Below, one piece after another: positions 27,727-35,888 of a DNA stretch of 64,000 nt (within the stretch, counting starts at the first letter, position 1; every line of letters starts with the position of its first letter). The translations under genes were made by a program, and so were the position numbers. Source of the stretch: Bacillus sp. FJAT-22090 (lineage in GTDB: Bacteria; Bacillota; Bacilli; Bacillales_A; Planococcaceae); the NCBI RefSeq assembly GCF_007676755.1, contig NZ_VEBK01000007.1:1-64000 (forward strand), given 5' to 3'. The notes beneath the pieces were generated by a model. That model saw only the letters and a program-made list of their open reading frames with translations, was not told where the DNA came from and did no database searches.

Positions 27727-27758
27727 CTCCGTTCACCCCCAAAATCACTCCATTCACC
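27727..27758 (+). promoter_or_regulatory. Direct repeats with 21-bp spacing, candidate LytTR binding site
   Basis: CTCCGTTCACC (27727-27737) and CTCCATTCACC (27748-27758) match at ten of eleven positions and start exactly 21 bp apart, two helical turns. LytTR proteins bind pairs of short direct repeats with this spacing. The site lies between the LytTR-fusion gene and the exporter operon, upstream of a poorly conserved promoter (TACATA near 27804), as expected for activated transcription. Confidence 0.6.
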
Positions 27759-27843
27759 TGAAATATGATGTTTCTTTTATGAAAATCTCTTAATCTGATG
27801 GTGTACATAACAAATGTTCAACTAAAAAATTAGGAGGATGATT

Positions 27844-28692
27844 ATGGAAAATGCAATCGAAGTAAAAGGGTTAACAAAATATTTTACGAATTTTAAAGCG
27901 ATTGAAGGCATCGATTTTCAAGTAAAAAAAGGAGAGATTTTTGGATTTCTCGGTCCGAGTGGATCCGGAAAAACAACAACGATAAAAATTCTGACAGGTC
28001 AATTAAACCCGACGGAAGGAAAAGCTCAAGTTTTTGGAATGGACGTAAGCAATTTAAAAAGTTCAAAAGCAAGAAAATTATTTGGAGTCTTAACGGATAA
28101 CAGTGGCTTGTATGGAAGATTGTCCATCTATGAGAATCTAAAGCTATATTGTGACTTATATGAGTTACCTTTATCTAAAATAGAGGAAGCACTTGAATTT
28201 GTTAATTTAAAAGAAGAAAGTAAAAAGCGAGTCTCTACATTATCAAAAGGGATGACACAGCGTGTAATTTTAGCAAGAGCAATCATTCATGAGCCGGAGC
28301 TATTATTTTTAGATGAGCCCACATCAGCTCTAGATCCTGTAAATACACTCCATATATATAATGGTTTACGTGCATTAAACAACAAAGGAACAACGATCTT
28401 TTTAACGACGCATGATATGCAAGAGGCAGACATATTGTGTAATCGAGTTGCATTTCTAAATAAAGGGAAAATTCAATTGTTAGATAAACCAAGTGAGTTA
28501 AAAAAGAAGTTTGCAGATACGACTATTACAGTAGAACTAACAAATGAAGAAAAAAAAGTTCTTCCAAAAGATTCAGCAGGTGCGGAAGAGATGTACCAAT
28601 TGATGAAAGAAAATCGGGTAGTGACAGTGCATTCAAACGAACCGACGTTAGGAGATATATTCGTAATGGCGACAGGAGGTAAATTAGTATGA
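27844..28692 (+). CDS. ABC-2 type exporter ATP-binding protein
   Basis: A 282-residue ATPase with Walker A GPSGSGKTT, signature LSKGMTQRVILARA, Walker B LLFLDEPTSALD and H-loop LTTHDMQEA. The C-terminal extension of about 70 residues is typical of DrrA/NatA-type exporters. The ATG at 27838 is part of the RBS (AGGAGG 27832-27837); the ATG at 27844 is correctly placed. It works with the permease that overlaps it by 4 bases. The exported compound is unknown; drugs, peptides and sodium are known substrates of relatives. Confidence 0.92.
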   Translation: MENAIEVKGLTKYFTNFKAIEGIDFQVKKGEIFGFLGPSGSGKTTTIKILTGQLNPTEGKAQVFGMDVSNLKSSKARKLFGVLTDNSGLYGRLSIYENLKLYCDLYELPLSKIEEALEFVNLKEESKKRVSTLSKGMTQRVILARAIIHEPELLFLDEPTSALDPVNTLHIYNGLRALNNKGTTIFLTTHDMQEADILCNRVAFLNKGKIQLLDKPSELKKKFADTTITVELTNEEKKVLPKDSAGAEEMYQLMKENRVVTVHSNEPTLGDIFVMATGGKLV

Positions 28693-29396
28693 CTTTTTCA
28701 TGGAAACGGGTAAATGCAATTTTTCAAAAGGATTTCAAAGATTTTTCAAGGAATATAGCTGTTTCAATCGTAATTTTTTTACCGCTTATTATGGCTGCCG
28801 TATACGGTCGCATGGGAGTAGATTCGATTCAAGTCCATTTTATGACTATTAATATGACTTTCGCTATGGTGGGAACATATGTTCAATGCTGTTTAATAGC
28901 AGAGGAAAAAGAGAAAAATACATTGCGCGGACTTATGTTATCTCCAGCTAATACTTTTGAAATTCTAGGTGGAAAAAGTTTGTTATCGTTTGTATTAACG
29001 ATTACTATTATATTTTTTAGCGCATTTTTATCAGAATATAAACCTGCAAGTATAACAATGGTGGCAGTCGCTATTATTTTGTCTAGCCTATTTTATATTG
29101 GAATGGGCACATTGTTAGGGTTAATCGCAAAATCGGTGATGGAGTCTTCTGTTATCGTACTTCCAGTCATTGGGGTTTTCACAGTTGGTTCGTTTGCCAC
29201 AGTATGGGCTCAAAAGTATCCTGTATTAAAGGCCTTAGAATATATGCCAAATGTACAACTGATTGATTTGGCTGAAAAAGTGGAAAAGGGAGCCCGATTT
29301 GTAAATGTGCTTTCAAACTTGGGCATTATCGGCGCGTGGGTAGTTGTTGTCTTTGTGCTAACAGTAGTCGTGTATAAAAAACGTATGGTGGATTGA
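28689..29396 (+). CDS. ABC-2 type exporter permease
   Basis: A 235-residue membrane protein with six predicted segments, the ABC-2 arrangement. It has a cytoplasmic N-terminus, and the conserved EEKEKNTLRGLMLSPAN loop after the second segment is diagnostic of the family. Translation starts with ATG overlapping the ATPase stop codon (ATGA). It is controlled together with the ATPase, presumably by the upstream LytTR fusion protein. Confidence 0.9.
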   Translation: MTFSWKRVNAIFQKDFKDFSRNIAVSIVIFLPLIMAAVYGRMGVDSIQVHFMTINMTFAMVGTYVQCCLIAEEKEKNTLRGLMLSPANTFEILGGKSLLSFVLTITIIFFSAFLSEYKPASITMVAVAIILSSLFYIGMGTLLGLIAKSVMESSVIVLPVIGVFTVGSFATVWAQKYPVLKALEYMPNVQLIDLAEKVEKGARFVNVLSNLGIIGAWVVVVFVLTVVVYKKRMVD

Positions 29397-29456
29397 TGTT
29401 AAATAGAATGATAGGTTGATGGAACATAAAAAGTAATAATAAACGAAGTCAGGTCA

Positions 29457-29487
29457 GGAAGAAACATTTACCCCCAAGGTTTCTTCC
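29457..29487 (+). promoter_or_regulatory. Hairpin 1 in the leader of the MFS gene
   Basis: GGAAGAAAC (29457-29465) pairs perfectly with GTTTCTTCC (29479-29487). The loop contains ACCCCC, the same sequence that masks the MFS ribosome binding site further down. No U-tail follows, so it is not a simple terminator. Confidence 0.6.
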
Positions 29488-29515
29488 GCTTGCTTCATAG
29501 TAAAGGAGTTTTTAT

Positions 29516-29533
29516 ATGAATAGTCCAATCTGA
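29516..29533 (+). CDS. Five-residue leader peptide MNSPI upstream of the MFS pump
   Basis: An ATG-initiated five-codon frame (Met-Asn-Ser-Pro-Ile-stop) has a strong AAAGGAG RBS (29502-29508) at normal spacing. The stop codon is one base before the CCCCC arm (29535-29539) that can pair with the GGGGG of the MFS ribosome binding site. A ribosome terminating or stalled on the leader would cover that arm. This is the layout of inducible translation attenuation known for antibiotic-resistance genes. Inference from layout only. Confidence 0.5.
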   Translation: MNSPI

Positions 29534-29534
29534 A

Positions 29535-29572
29535 CCCCCTAAATCACACAAGCAAGTAAAGTGAAGTGGGGG
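29535..29572 (+). promoter_or_regulatory. RBS-masking structure before the MFS gene
   Basis: CCCCC (29535-29539) with GGGGG (29568-29572) and TCAC (29544-29547) with GTGA (29561-29564) form a stem that buries the MFS Shine-Dalgarno. AAGCAAG in its loop (29550-29556) can instead pair with CTTGCTT (29489-29495) upstream of the leader peptide, giving a competing or pseudoknotted form. Confidence 0.5.
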
Positions 29573-29579
29573 ATTCTAA

Positions 29580-30773
29580 ATGAAAGTAAATAAAAATTTT
29601 TGGTTTTTAACAATCGGCCAATCACTGGCTAATCTTGGTGATATATTTTATGTCGTTAGTGTCATTAGTATTTTGTATCAGATGACACAATCCGCAACTG
29701 TAACGGCTTTTGTACCATTTACGATTACAACCGCTATGTTTGTATCAAGTATTTTAACTCCTTTAGCAATCGGAAAGTGGCGTTTAAAAACATTGTTGGT
29801 AGGAACTCAAATTGGGAAAACAATTTTGTTAATAGGGCTAGGTATTTTTGTTCTTTTCTTTTTGCAGAAAACGAATTATTTTTTCATCTTCTTCATTCTT
29901 GCGGGGATCGCATTTTTAGATGGTTGTGCGAATCCGATTTTAAGAACTTTCCTCCCTTATTATGTGGTGGATGACCAGCTAGTACGGGCGAATAGTATCG
30001 TAGAGTCAATCGGGCAAATCATTCAAATAGGGGCTTGGCTTTTTGGGGCTCTATTGCTACTTGTAATAAGTGCTATCCAATTGGTGTGGTTAGTAAGTGG
30101 ATTATTTCTGCTGTCTTGCTTATTTTTATGCTTCATTTCACATGTTCACCATGCAGAGGAAAAAGAGGAAAAACTTTGGGATCTGCTGACAAAAGGATGG
30201 AAAAGCATCGTTGCCACTCCATTGCTGAGAAAAGTAATTCAAATGGACATTTTGGAAACAATAGCAGGAGCAGTATGGATTGCAGCGATTGTTTATATAT
30301 TTGTCGAGCAAGCATTACATGCAGGAGAACAATGGTGGGGCCTTATCAATGGAAGCTTTTTTATAGGTTTACTAATAGGAAGTATTTTTTGCGTAAAATT
30401 TCAACGGGTCGTTGAACATTGTAAATATTATTTTATATTTGGCGGGTCTTTGCTCGGTGGTGTCTTAACTGTATTGTTCGGCATAACAAGCCAACCGGTA
30501 ATAGCGCTCATTTTGTCTGCTGGAATCGGTTTATTTTCACAACTTAAGAATATACCACAGCAAACGGCAATTCAAAGAAGTGTTTCAACCGATAAGCTAG
30601 CAACAGTCTATACCTCACTAGGTACAGTAGCGACTGGAGTTTTTGGTATTTCTTCTTTACTCATAGGAATATTAGCAGATTTGTTTGGAATAAGAGTTGT
30701 ATTTTTAATTTCAGGATTTTTATTAGCTATGGTTAGTTTAATTGCGTTTAAAAATAAACAATTATTTGTGTAG
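29580..30773 (+). CDS. MFS transporter, drug-efflux type
   Basis: A 397-residue major facilitator with 12 predicted membrane segments. The N-terminus (FWFLTIGQSLANLGDIFYVV) resembles the MFS_3/macrolide-efflux-like branch. The cytoplasmic region between segments 6 and 7 (HVHHAEEKEEKLWDLLTKGW) is typical in length. The ATG lies 7 bases after a GGGGG RBS that can be masked in the mRNA. The leader peptide and alternative hairpins upstream suggest induction by a ribosome-targeting compound. The substrate is not known. Confidence 0.85.
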   Translation: MKVNKNFWFLTIGQSLANLGDIFYVVSVISILYQMTQSATVTAFVPFTITTAMFVSSILTPLAIGKWRLKTLLVGTQIGKTILLIGLGIFVLFFLQKTNYFFIFFILAGIAFLDGCANPILRTFLPYYVVDDQLVRANSIVESIGQIIQIGAWLFGALLLLVISAIQLVWLVSGLFLLSCLFLCFISHVHHAEEKEEKLWDLLTKGWKSIVATPLLRKVIQMDILETIAGAVWIAAIVYIFVEQALHAGEQWWGLINGSFFIGLLIGSIFCVKFQRVVEHCKYYFIFGGSLLGGVLTVLFGITSQPVIALILSAGIGLFSQLKNIPQQTAIQRSVSTDKLATVYTSLGTVATGVFGISSLLIGILADLFGIRVVFLISGFLLAMVSLIAFKNKQLFV

Positions 30774-30787
30774 GATGCACGAAGTAT

Positions 30788-30828
30788 AAAAAAGCTCAGT
30801 TCGAAATAAAGTCGACTGAGCTTTTTCT
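30788..30828. terminator. Bidirectional terminator between convergent MFS genes
   Basis: AAAAAGCTCAGT (30789-30800) pairs with ACTGAGCTTTTT (30815-30826), with A and T runs on both sides, so it can serve both flanking genes. Confidence 0.88.
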
Positions 30829-30844
30829 TAATGCAAATTCCTTT

Positions 30845-32050
30845 TCATTGTTCTACAGAAGAAACGACTGTATTCCTACCAGCATGCATGCCAAAAAAGA
30901 ATAATAATATCGCCGACACCATAAATAATACAAGGGGTACCGACCAGCTTGCAGTCGCGTCATGAAGGAATCCAAAAAATACTGGACCAAGCGCTGCAAG
31001 AAGATAACCAAATGACTGAGCCGTACCTGACAATTCTGCTGCTTCTATTGGTGTTCGAGTGCGTAGATTAAAAAACATCATAACTAAACTAAAAGAAGCC
31101 CCTCCTGCTAAACCGAGAAAAATCATCCAAAGAACAGTCAAAGAAGTTGGTCCTGACAATAGTCCAGCAAAACCTATTAAATAAAATAATGAAAATATAC
31201 CAACTAATATTCGTTGATCTTTCATACGTCCAGCTAGAATCGGAGTTAAAAATGTTACCGGAAGTTGGGCAAATTGCAGTAAGGATAACATCCATCCTGA
31301 TTTGTCGGCACTCATTCCTTGTGATTGCAAGATTTCAGGTAGCCAAGCCGCAGTCGTGTAAAAAATGAGTGACTGTAGCCCCATACATAACGTGACAGTC
31401 CAAGTTATGGGGGACGACAAAAGCGATTTCGTTTTAACTCTAGAGGTCGATTGTTCCACCTTTGTTATTACTTTCCTTTTCGTGATTTGCGGCAACCAGA
31501 CGATGATAGCGATAATTGTTAAAATGGACCAACATCCAAGTGCTCCTTGCCATCCAAGTGAAGTATTTTCTGCAATGGGATAACTGATCCCAGCACCTAT
31601 GCTTGCAGAGAAATTCATGGATAAGGTGAAAATGGCAGTTAATAGACCTACTTGTAATGGAAATTTTAGTTTTATCAAACTGGGCAATAAAACATTGCCA
31701 AATGAAATTGCAATACCAATCAAGGAAGTTCCGATAAGTAATAAGGTAGTGCTTCCTAATGATCGGCTAATTATTCCGGCTGCCAATAAAATAATAGAGA
31801 AGAATAATGTCAATTCTATTCCGAAACGTCTCGCAATTTTAGGTACGAACGGTGAGATAACTGCAAATGCAATAAGGGGAATAGTAGTTATAAACCCTGC
31901 CAAGATGTTGGAAATAGTAAGAGAATCTCTAATATGAGAAATAATAGGTCCTACTGATGTAAGAGGGGACCTAAGCGTAGCAGCAATAAAAATAATACCA
32001 ATAATCAACAAGATCCTATTTCGGTTATTTTTTTCTTCCGTATTCTGCAA
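30845..32050 (-). CDS. MFS transporter of the CynX/NimT family
   Basis: A 401-residue, 12-segment transporter resembling cyanate transporter CynX and B. subtilis YycB. ATLRSPLTSVGPIISHIRDS near the N-terminus and SGTAQSFGYLLAALGPVFFG toward the C-terminus are typical. The frame is open to an ATG at 32068, but AAGGAG lies inside the codons after that ATG. The TTG at 32050 has the proper spacing, and the resulting length fits the family. It is transcribed against the previous pump gene, and the physiological substrate is unknown. Confidence 0.85.
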   Translation of the reverse strand: MQNTEEKNNRNRILLIIGIIFIAATLRSPLTSVGPIISHIRDSLTISNILAGFITTIPLIAFAVISPFVPKIARRFGIELTLFFSIILLAAGIISRSLGSTTLLLIGTSLIGIAISFGNVLLPSLIKLKFPLQVGLLTAIFTLSMNFSASIGAGISYPIAENTSLGWQGALGCWSILTIIAIIVWLPQITKRKVITKVEQSTSRVKTKSLLSSPITWTVTLCMGLQSLIFYTTAAWLPEILQSQGMSADKSGWMLSLLQFAQLPVTFLTPILAGRMKDQRILVGIFSLFYLIGFAGLLSGPTSLTVLWMIFLGLAGGASFSLVMMFFNLRTRTPIEAAELSGTAQSFGYLLAALGPVFFGFLHDATASWSVPLVLFMVSAILLFFFGMHAGRNTVVSSVEQ

Positions 32051-32224
32051 AAGTTTTGTCTCCTTCATAATTTTTACTATAGCAAGACTAACACTTTTCT
32101 AAAGCTAAATTCAATAGAATAAATAATAATAGTTTGAATATTTATAGCTCACTTCAACAAATTTAATAGTATATAGGAAAAATGGAATGTGCATAAAGTA
32201 TTTTTAAAAGAAGGGAGTTTTTTG

Positions 32225-33019
32225 ATGCATACAGAAAAGATTTTGTCTTTAACAGATGTTAGGATGAGTTTCGGCAACAAGCAAGTGTTAAATGGTGTGA
32301 ATTTAGATGTGTATCAAGGGCAAATTATTGGTTATATCGGACCGAATGGGGCTGGTAAAAGTACAACTGTTAAGTTGATGCTTGGATTGATAGAGGGATA
32401 TAAAGGCAAAATTGAAATTTTCGGCGAAGATATTGCAAATGGCGATTTTTCGTATAAACGAAAGATTGGCTATGTACCAGAAACAGCAGAGCTATATGAT
32501 AATCTTACTGCGTGTGAGTATTTAACTTTCACAGGGGAGTTATATGGGTTAAGTGCGGAAGAAGCGGAAAGTAAAGCGTTGAAATTAATGAAAGAATTTA
32601 ATCTTGAATCTGTGTTTTATCAGCGGCTATCCTCCTATTCAAAAGGAATGAGGCAAAAGGTACTTATCATTTCTAGTCTATTGCATGATCCAGATTTATT
32701 GTTTTTTGACGAACCGTTAAGTGGTTTAGATGCAAATAGTGTCATGATTATCAAAGAAATACTCGATCAGCTAGCGAAACGAGGAAAAACAATCTTTTAC
32801 TCCTCACATATTATGGATGTTGTTGAGAAAATAAGTAACCGCATTATTCTACTCGTAGAAGGTCGTGTTGTCGCAGATGGGACTTTTAAAGAACTACAAG
32901 CACAAAGCGAAGAAGGAACGTTAGAAGAAATTTTTAATCAAATAACTGGATTTTCTGAACATCAGGAGATTGCAGAGAAATTTGTAGGAATAGTTAGTGA
33001 GGGAAGAGCTGATGGATGA
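32225..33019 (+). CDS. ABC exporter ATP-binding protein (YthP/EcsA-like)
   Basis: A 264-residue ATPase with Walker A GPNGAGKST, signature LSSYSKGMRQK, Walker B LLFFDEPLSGLD and H-loop YSSHIMDVVEK. The ATG at 32225 lies behind AAGGGAG; the longer frame from 32189 lacks an RBS. It overlaps the permease gene by 8 bases. The closest recognised arrangement is an EcsAB- or YthPQ-type two-gene exporter. The role is not established here. Confidence 0.88.
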   Translation: MHTEKILSLTDVRMSFGNKQVLNGVNLDVYQGQIIGYIGPNGAGKSTTVKLMLGLIEGYKGKIEIFGEDIANGDFSYKRKIGYVPETAELYDNLTACEYLTFTGELYGLSAEEAESKALKLMKEFNLESVFYQRLSSYSKGMRQKVLIISSLLHDPDLLFFDEPLSGLDANSVMIIKEILDQLAKRGKTIFYSSHIMDVVEKISNRIILLVEGRVVADGTFKELQAQSEEGTLEEIFNQITGFSEHQEIAEKFVGIVSEGRADG

Positions 33020-34655
33020 CTTTACATCTCTCCGAGTGTTAGATCGTTTCAAGGGTATATTCCTTAAGCTAGATATAGAATATGAAGTAATGCGTAAAAT
33101 TTTGCAACTGAAGTTAACGATGGATAGTAGAAGGATGCCGCCAGTCTTTAATGGTACAAAGGTGAAAAAAGAAGGAAATCAGTTTACAAAATCACTATGG
33201 TTGTATGGACTATATGGTCTTCTATTATTGACTCCATTCCTCTTTTTTGGAAATCAATATATCTTCTTCACTAGTATTATGTTTAGCATGTTAATGTTCA
33301 TATTAATGACGTCGATGGTCTCTGACTTTTCAGCTGTTCTATTAGATATCCGAGGCAAAAATATTCTCCATACGAAACCGATAAGCAAGCGGACGCTTAA
33401 CGCAGCAAAAATTGTACATATACTTATTTATATGTTCTTATTAACAGGCTCGTTCGTCATTATTCCATTAGTTCTCAGTATAATAAAACATGGGCCAGGG
33501 TTCACGCTTATTTTTGCGATAGAAATAATACTGATAAGTTGTTTAGTAGTTGTGCTAACTGCTTTTGTTTACTTATTTGTATTGCGTTTTTTTAGTGGGG
33601 AAAAGCTTAAAGATATTATCAATTATGTTCAAATTATATTATCGGTAGCTATTATGATCAGCTATCAGCTAGTAGCAAGGTCGTTTGAAATTATAAATTT
33701 AGATATTACCTATTCTTTTGCTTGGTGGCATTTGTTGTTACCGCCGATTTGGTTTGGTGCTCCATTTGAGGTATTTTTACATAATGATTTATCGCCACAT
33801 ATGATTATGTTGACGACATTTGCTTTATTTGTACCTATCTTATCTATTATTTTATATATTCGTCTAATGCCTGCATTTGAGCGAAACCTAGCAAAACTTG
33901 CAAGCGATTCAAATAGGAAGAAAAAGAAATCTCGGACGTTAGCAAAATTCTGGGCGAAAATATTATGCAAAACGAAAGAAGAACGTACATTTTACATGTT
34001 TTCCTCGCTAATGATGACGCAAGAACGAGATCTGAAGTTAAAGATTTATCCACAGCTAGGTGTGGCATTTATTTTTCCGTTCATTTTCCTATTTACTGAT
34101 TTAAGAAACAGCTCGTTCGCGGAAATAGGCCTAGGAAATAAGTTTATGATGATTTATTTTAGTTTAATCATGATCCCATCAGTTGTTTATATGCTTAAAT
34201 TTTCAGGTACTTACAAAGGACAATGGATCTATAGAGCGGCACCGATTCAGCACGAAACTTCTATGTATAGTGGAACATTAAAAGCGTGTATTATTAATTA
34301 TCTTTTACCTATTTTTCTAATTCTAAGTACAGTGTTTCTATGGATTTTTTCGTTTCGTATATTACCAGATTTATTAGTTGTACTACTAGTTGCGATTACA
34401 ATGACGCTTGTATCCTATCGAATATTGAATGGTGAAGTATATCCTTTCTCGAATTCTCCTGAGCATACACAAGATGCTAGTAGTATTAAAGTTTTCGGAA
34501 GTATGCTAGTCATAGGTTTCTTCGTAATTGTTCATTTATTTTTTTCTAAAATTTCGTATGGGCTGTATGTGTATATGCTCATTTTAATAATCGGTATATT
34601 GATTGGATGGAAACGAACTTTTCCAAGAAAATTGACAAGAGAGGCTATCAAGTGA
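33012..34655 (+). CDS. ABC exporter large permease (YthQ-like)
   Basis: A 547-residue membrane protein with about 11-12 predicted segments. The cytoplasmic N-terminus (about 65 residues) carries RILQLKLTMDSRRMP-like sequence (ILQLKLTMDSRRMPPVF). The gene starts with ATG at 33012 behind GAGGGAAGAG, inside the ATPase gene. A GTG at 32997 is an alternative start. The stop codon overlaps the next start (GTGA). Such large permeases pair with EcsA-like ATPases; the substrate is unknown. Confidence 0.82.
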   Translation: MDDFTSLRVLDRFKGIFLKLDIEYEVMRKILQLKLTMDSRRMPPVFNGTKVKKEGNQFTKSLWLYGLYGLLLLTPFLFFGNQYIFFTSIMFSMLMFILMTSMVSDFSAVLLDIRGKNILHTKPISKRTLNAAKIVHILIYMFLLTGSFVIIPLVLSIIKHGPGFTLIFAIEIILISCLVVVLTAFVYLFVLRFFSGEKLKDIINYVQIILSVAIMISYQLVARSFEIINLDITYSFAWWHLLLPPIWFGAPFEVFLHNDLSPHMIMLTTFALFVPILSIILYIRLMPAFERNLAKLASDSNRKKKKSRTLAKFWAKILCKTKEERTFYMFSSLMMTQERDLKLKIYPQLGVAFIFPFIFLFTDLRNSSFAEIGLGNKFMMIYFSLIMIPSVVYMLKFSGTYKGQWIYRAAPIQHETSMYSGTLKACIINYLLPIFLILSTVFLWIFSFRILPDLLVVLLVAITMTLVSYRILNGEVYPFSNSPEHTQDASSIKVFGSMLVIGFFVIVHLFFSKISYGLYVYMLILIIGILIGWKRTFPRKLTREAIK

Positions 34656-35221
34656 AACTCGAAAATACAAAAGATATTACTAGACTTATCGAAGCAGACC
34701 ATTGGATGATGGACATATTAAGAGTTGCAAAAGGGTTAAATCTTCCGGATTGGTGGATTTGTGCTGGTTTTGTCCGTTCGAAGATTTGGGATGCCCTCCA
34801 TTCCCTTGAAGAAAGAACTTCAGTCGCAGACATTGATGTGATTTATTTTGATTCTTCTAATGTGGAGGAGTGCCAAGAAAAAAAACTAGAAGAACGGCTA
34901 AAAGATATTGCACCAAATATACCATGGTCTGTGAAAAACCAAGCAAGAATGCATCATGTAAATAACTTGCCCGCATATTCATCAGCGGTGGATGGGATAG
35001 CAAAGTTTCCGGAGACAGTAACAGCTTTGGGTGTGAAATTAGACGATAAAGACAAGGTGATCTTAACAGCACCATATGGCGTAAAAGATGTTCTTCAATT
35101 AAAAGTTAGACCTACCCCTCTTTTTTTGACAACTAAGGAGTTAAAAGATGTGTATATGGAAAGGGTCCGAAAAAAAGATTGGGCATCTATTTGGAATAAG
35201 CTTAAGATTTATTATCAATAG
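34652..35221 (+). CDS. Nucleotidyltransferase-like protein (DUF925 family)
   Basis: A 189-residue protein of the DUF925/NTP_transf_6 family. The family pattern LPDWWICAGFVRSKIWDALH is clear, with the metal-binding acidic pair in VADIDVIYFD. Members look like minimal nucleotidyltransferases, and their substrates are unknown. The GTG at 34652 overlaps the permease stop (GTGA), pointing to translational coupling with the exporter. A longer frame from ATG 34607 exists but lacks a good RBS. The coupling is unusual and may be informative. Confidence 0.78.
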   Translation: MKLENTKDITRLIEADHWMMDILRVAKGLNLPDWWICAGFVRSKIWDALHSLEERTSVADIDVIYFDSSNVEECQEKKLEERLKDIAPNIPWSVKNQARMHHVNNLPAYSSAVDGIAKFPETVTALGVKLDDKDKVILTAPYGVKDVLQLKVRPTPLFLTTKELKDVYMERVRKKDWASIWNKLKIYYQ

Positions 35222-35250
35222 AAGTGAAAAGAGAGGGAAGGGGTGAATAA

Positions 35251-35841
35251 ATGAGGAGTATGAGGCTGACAATTGTATTTGTTGTACTAATATTTACATT
35301 GTTTGCTTGTAGTAAAGAAACGGAATTAGAGTATGTTTCTGAAGTTAAGCTAACAGATAGAGAGAAGTTTTTATTATCATCAACTAGTGATTATTCATTT
35401 GTTTTTGATTTTCAAAATGACAATAAAAAGTATAAACAAATAGCTTTATGGGTAGACAAATATGAGTTTGGAAAGCTAACTGAGGAGAAAATAAATCATT
35501 TAACAACTGAAATTGAAGAAAGTGGAACGATTGTTTTCACGGCATCCAAATTAATTGGTAGTCAAATAAATTCAACTTTTAATATAAGTGTAGGAACAGA
35601 TAGTTCTACAAGTGGTGTGAGTACAGATCAGGTAATGCCAAAAATGGATCAAAGTACATGGGGCAGCAATTCACAAAAAAGTATACCCCTTTCGGAAAAT
35701 ATGGCTTTAGCGAGTATTGCTTATGCAAATGGGAATGGAATGAGCTCCCTTTCTACAGACTTTTATAACGATGTGGAGAGTCACTTAGACGAGATTAAGG
35801 CATATGATGTCGTATATATTTTGAAAAGTAAATTTCAGTAA
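35251..35841 (+). CDS. Hypothetical lipoprotein
   Basis: A 196-residue protein with a lipoprotein signal (MRSMRLTIVFVV, lipobox LFAC, Cys20). The mature part has no family I recognise. It begins with a charged beta-rich region, then a Ser/Thr-rich stretch (about residues 112-150: SVGTDSSTSGVSTDQ), and ends DVVYILKSKFQ. The RBS is GAGAGGGAAGGGG and the gene lies 29 bases after the nucleotidyltransferase gene, so it may belong to the same transcript. Function unknown. Confidence 0.7.
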   Translation: MRSMRLTIVFVVLIFTLFACSKETELEYVSEVKLTDREKFLLSSTSDYSFVFDFQNDNKKYKQIALWVDKYEFGKLTEEKINHLTTEIEESGTIVFTASKLIGSQINSTFNISVGTDSSTSGVSTDQVMPKMDQSTWGSNSQKSIPLSENMALASIAYANGNGMSSLSTDFYNDVESHLDEIKAYDVVYILKSKFQ

Positions 35842-35853
35842 TTAGTAATAACT

Positions 35854-35886
35854 AAAAGGACTTCCTGCTTAATAGGAAGTCCTTTC
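35854..35886. terminator. Bidirectional terminator between lipoprotein gene and nagB
   Basis: AAAGGACTTCCT (35854-35865) pairs with AGGAAGTCCTTT (35874-35885). It serves both convergent genes. Confidence 0.9.
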
Positions 35887-35888
35887 AT

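Noticed and set aside
29777-30415. Overlapping plus-strand frames inside the MFS gene
   Set aside because: They are alternative frames of a well-supported transporter with no RBS.
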